10,585 bases of DNA, taken from positions 1 to 10,585 of the forward strand of contig JBKHXI010000099.1 in NCBI GenBank assembly GCA_046566095.1. The letters run 5' to 3'. Below are positions 9,537-10,585 of the stretch, piece after piece. The DNA is from CAMPJU01 sp046566095 (GTDB taxonomy: Bacteria > Pseudomonadota > Gammaproteobacteria > Xanthomonadales > Xanthomonadaceae). Each line of letters begins with the position of its first letter. The stretch's first letter is position 1. The notes beneath the pieces are model-generated. The model ran no database searches, was not told the origin of the DNA, and saw only the letters and a program-made list of their open reading frames with translations. A program made the translations under genes and the position numbers.

Positions 9537-10445
9537 TCAGGGCAGCGGCTCGACCTCGGCCGGATTGTCCTCGTCGTCCACCGGCTCGAACGGCGTGGGC
9601 GTGGGCTCCTGGCCGCGCGCGCCGCGCGCGGGCCGGGTTTCGGCGGCGCCGCTGCGGGGGGCGCCGGGCTCGGCCTGGCGCTGCGCCCCGGGCGCGGCGC
9701 GCGCCGGCAGCGGCCGGGCCGTGCCGCGGGCATAGCGGGCGGCGGCGGTGGCCTCCTCGAGCGCGTCGCGGAAGGCGACCACGGCGGCGCTGGGCCGGCC
9801 CTGGGCGCGGCCCTCGAAGATCATCCGCGGGGTGGTGCCGGCGCCGTAGACGGCGACATTGGAGCGGTCGTCGATGCTCAGCCGCGCGCCGTCGAGCGCG
9901 ATCCCGGCGAACAGCCCGCGCGCCCGCGACCAGGACCAGATCTCGGCCTTGAGCTCGCCGTCGGTCGCCACCGCCGCATTGCGCCCCACCGGGCCCGCCG
10001 CCACCCCGGCGTCGGCGCCGAGGGTGAAGTCGCCGTTGACGATGCCTTCCAGCCCGCGCGGGCTGTTGAACACCAGCACCACGTCCGAGGACTGGATGCC
10101 GGCCTGCAGGCCGATGCTGCCGCCCGTGAGGGTGATGAAGCTGGGCGCCGACCAGGTGCCGTCGGCGGACTTGACCGAGATCAGGCCGTGGCCGCGGCGG
10201 CCGCCGATGAACAGCCCCGCCTTGATCGTGTCGGGGATCACCGCGATCGCGTGCGCCTGGTCGAGCAGCCTGTCGGGAATGGCCGATTCGGGGATCGACT
10301 GGATCTCGTGCAGCACCCGCACGGCGTTGCGGGCGCGCTCGTCCTGGACCGGACCGGCCAGCGCGGCGGCGCTGGCCAGCAGCAATGCGGCGACGGTGAA
10401 GGCGCGGCGCAGGGGCCGGCGGGCGCGGAAGACGGGATTGGGCAT
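9537..10445 (-). CDS. SYLF-domain (YSC84-like) exported lipid-binding protein
   Basis: 302 residues. Seen: a signal peptide at 1-30 (Arg-rich start, then AFTVAALLLASAAALA); then a SYLF/YSC84 domain from about 38 to 235 with DQAHAIAVIPDTIKAGLFIG (62-81), RRGHGLISV (83-91), WSAPSFITLTGGSIGLQAG (98-116), DVVLVFNSPRGLE (121-133) and GADAGVAAGPVGR (143-155). SYLF domains bind phosphoinositides in eukaryotes; bacterial members are probably envelope proteins of unclear function. The tail from about 243 is Arg/Pro/Ala-rich and ends in an acidic segment with VDDEDNPAEVEPLP, beyond the domain. The ATG at 10445 is chosen because GGAG (10452-10455) sits six bases upstream and the signal peptide begins there; ATGs at 10460 and 10511 only lengthen it. 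It precedes tatA on the same strand by 87 bases. Confidence 0.9.
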   Translation of the reverse strand: MPNPVFRARRPLRRAFTVAALLLASAAALAGPVQDERARNAVRVLHEIQSIPESAIPDRLLDQAHAIAVIPDTIKAGLFIGGRRGHGLISVKSADGTWSAPSFITLTGGSIGLQAGIQSSDVVLVFNSPRGLEGIVNGDFTLGADAGVAAGPVGRNAAVATDGELKAEIWSWSRARGLFAGIALDGARLSIDDRSNVAVYGAGTTPRMIFEGRAQGRPSAAVVAFRDALEEATAAARYARGTARPLPARAAPGAQRQAEPGAPRSGAAETRPARGARGQEPTPTPFEPVDDEDNPAEVEPLP

Positions 10446-10585
10446 GGCGGGCTCCGGCATCGGTGGGCGGCGTCTCGCGGCTTGGACTGCCGCCGGACAG
10501 GCGGAATTCACGTTAGGCGCACGGCGATGAATCGCATCTGAGCCGTGCCCCGCCGGGGGCGACGGCCGCGACCGATCTCGCCGGC

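Noticed and set aside
10446..10585. End of a further gene at the right edge
   Set aside because: Minus-strand frames entering from the right reach stops or lack recognisable sequence within 140 bases; nothing can be supported.

Overview
The window is ordinary core-genome DNA from a high-GC gammaproteobacterium. It most resembles the Lysobacter/Luteimonas side of the Xanthomonadaceae (Lysobacteraceae). That placement is inference from three things: strong G/C bias at third codon positions, Xanthomonad-like protein sequences, and short GTAGGAGCG-type palindromic repeats common in that family. No mobile element with a transposase, no CRISPR array and no rRNA or tRNA gene was seen. I do not see a new multi-gene system; the unusual content is in the repeats.

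Left part (1-2449, minus strand): tamA, followed after two bases by tamB, which runs off the left edge. Together they form the translocation and assembly module linking the inner membrane to the outer membrane. A 243-base spacer (2450-2692) holding three short palindromic repeats separates them from glyS.

Centre (2693-6109, minus strand): glyQ and then glyS, the alpha and beta subunits of tetrameric glycyl-tRNA synthetase. Two things are odd. The 279-base spacer between them is packed with five hairpins, including three tandem units of 48-49 bases. In addition, glyS carries an in-frame pair of palindromic repeats that lengthens the protein by roughly 45-50 residues just before its C-terminal domain.

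Right of glyQ (6224-7942, plus strand): a divergently read class I glutamine amidotransferase, probably with a TTG start, then a six-helix BPSS1780-family membrane protein. The glyQ/amidotransferase spacer has a -10-like sequence readable in both directions and a 34-base near-perfect palindrome.

Right end (7947-10445, minus strand): a SYLF-domain (YSC84-like) exported lipid-binding protein, then tatA, tatB and tatC. The three tat genes encode the complete twin-arginine export translocase. tatC meets the BPSS1780-family gene tail to tail, four bases apart. The last 140 bases (10446-10585) hold no gene I can support.
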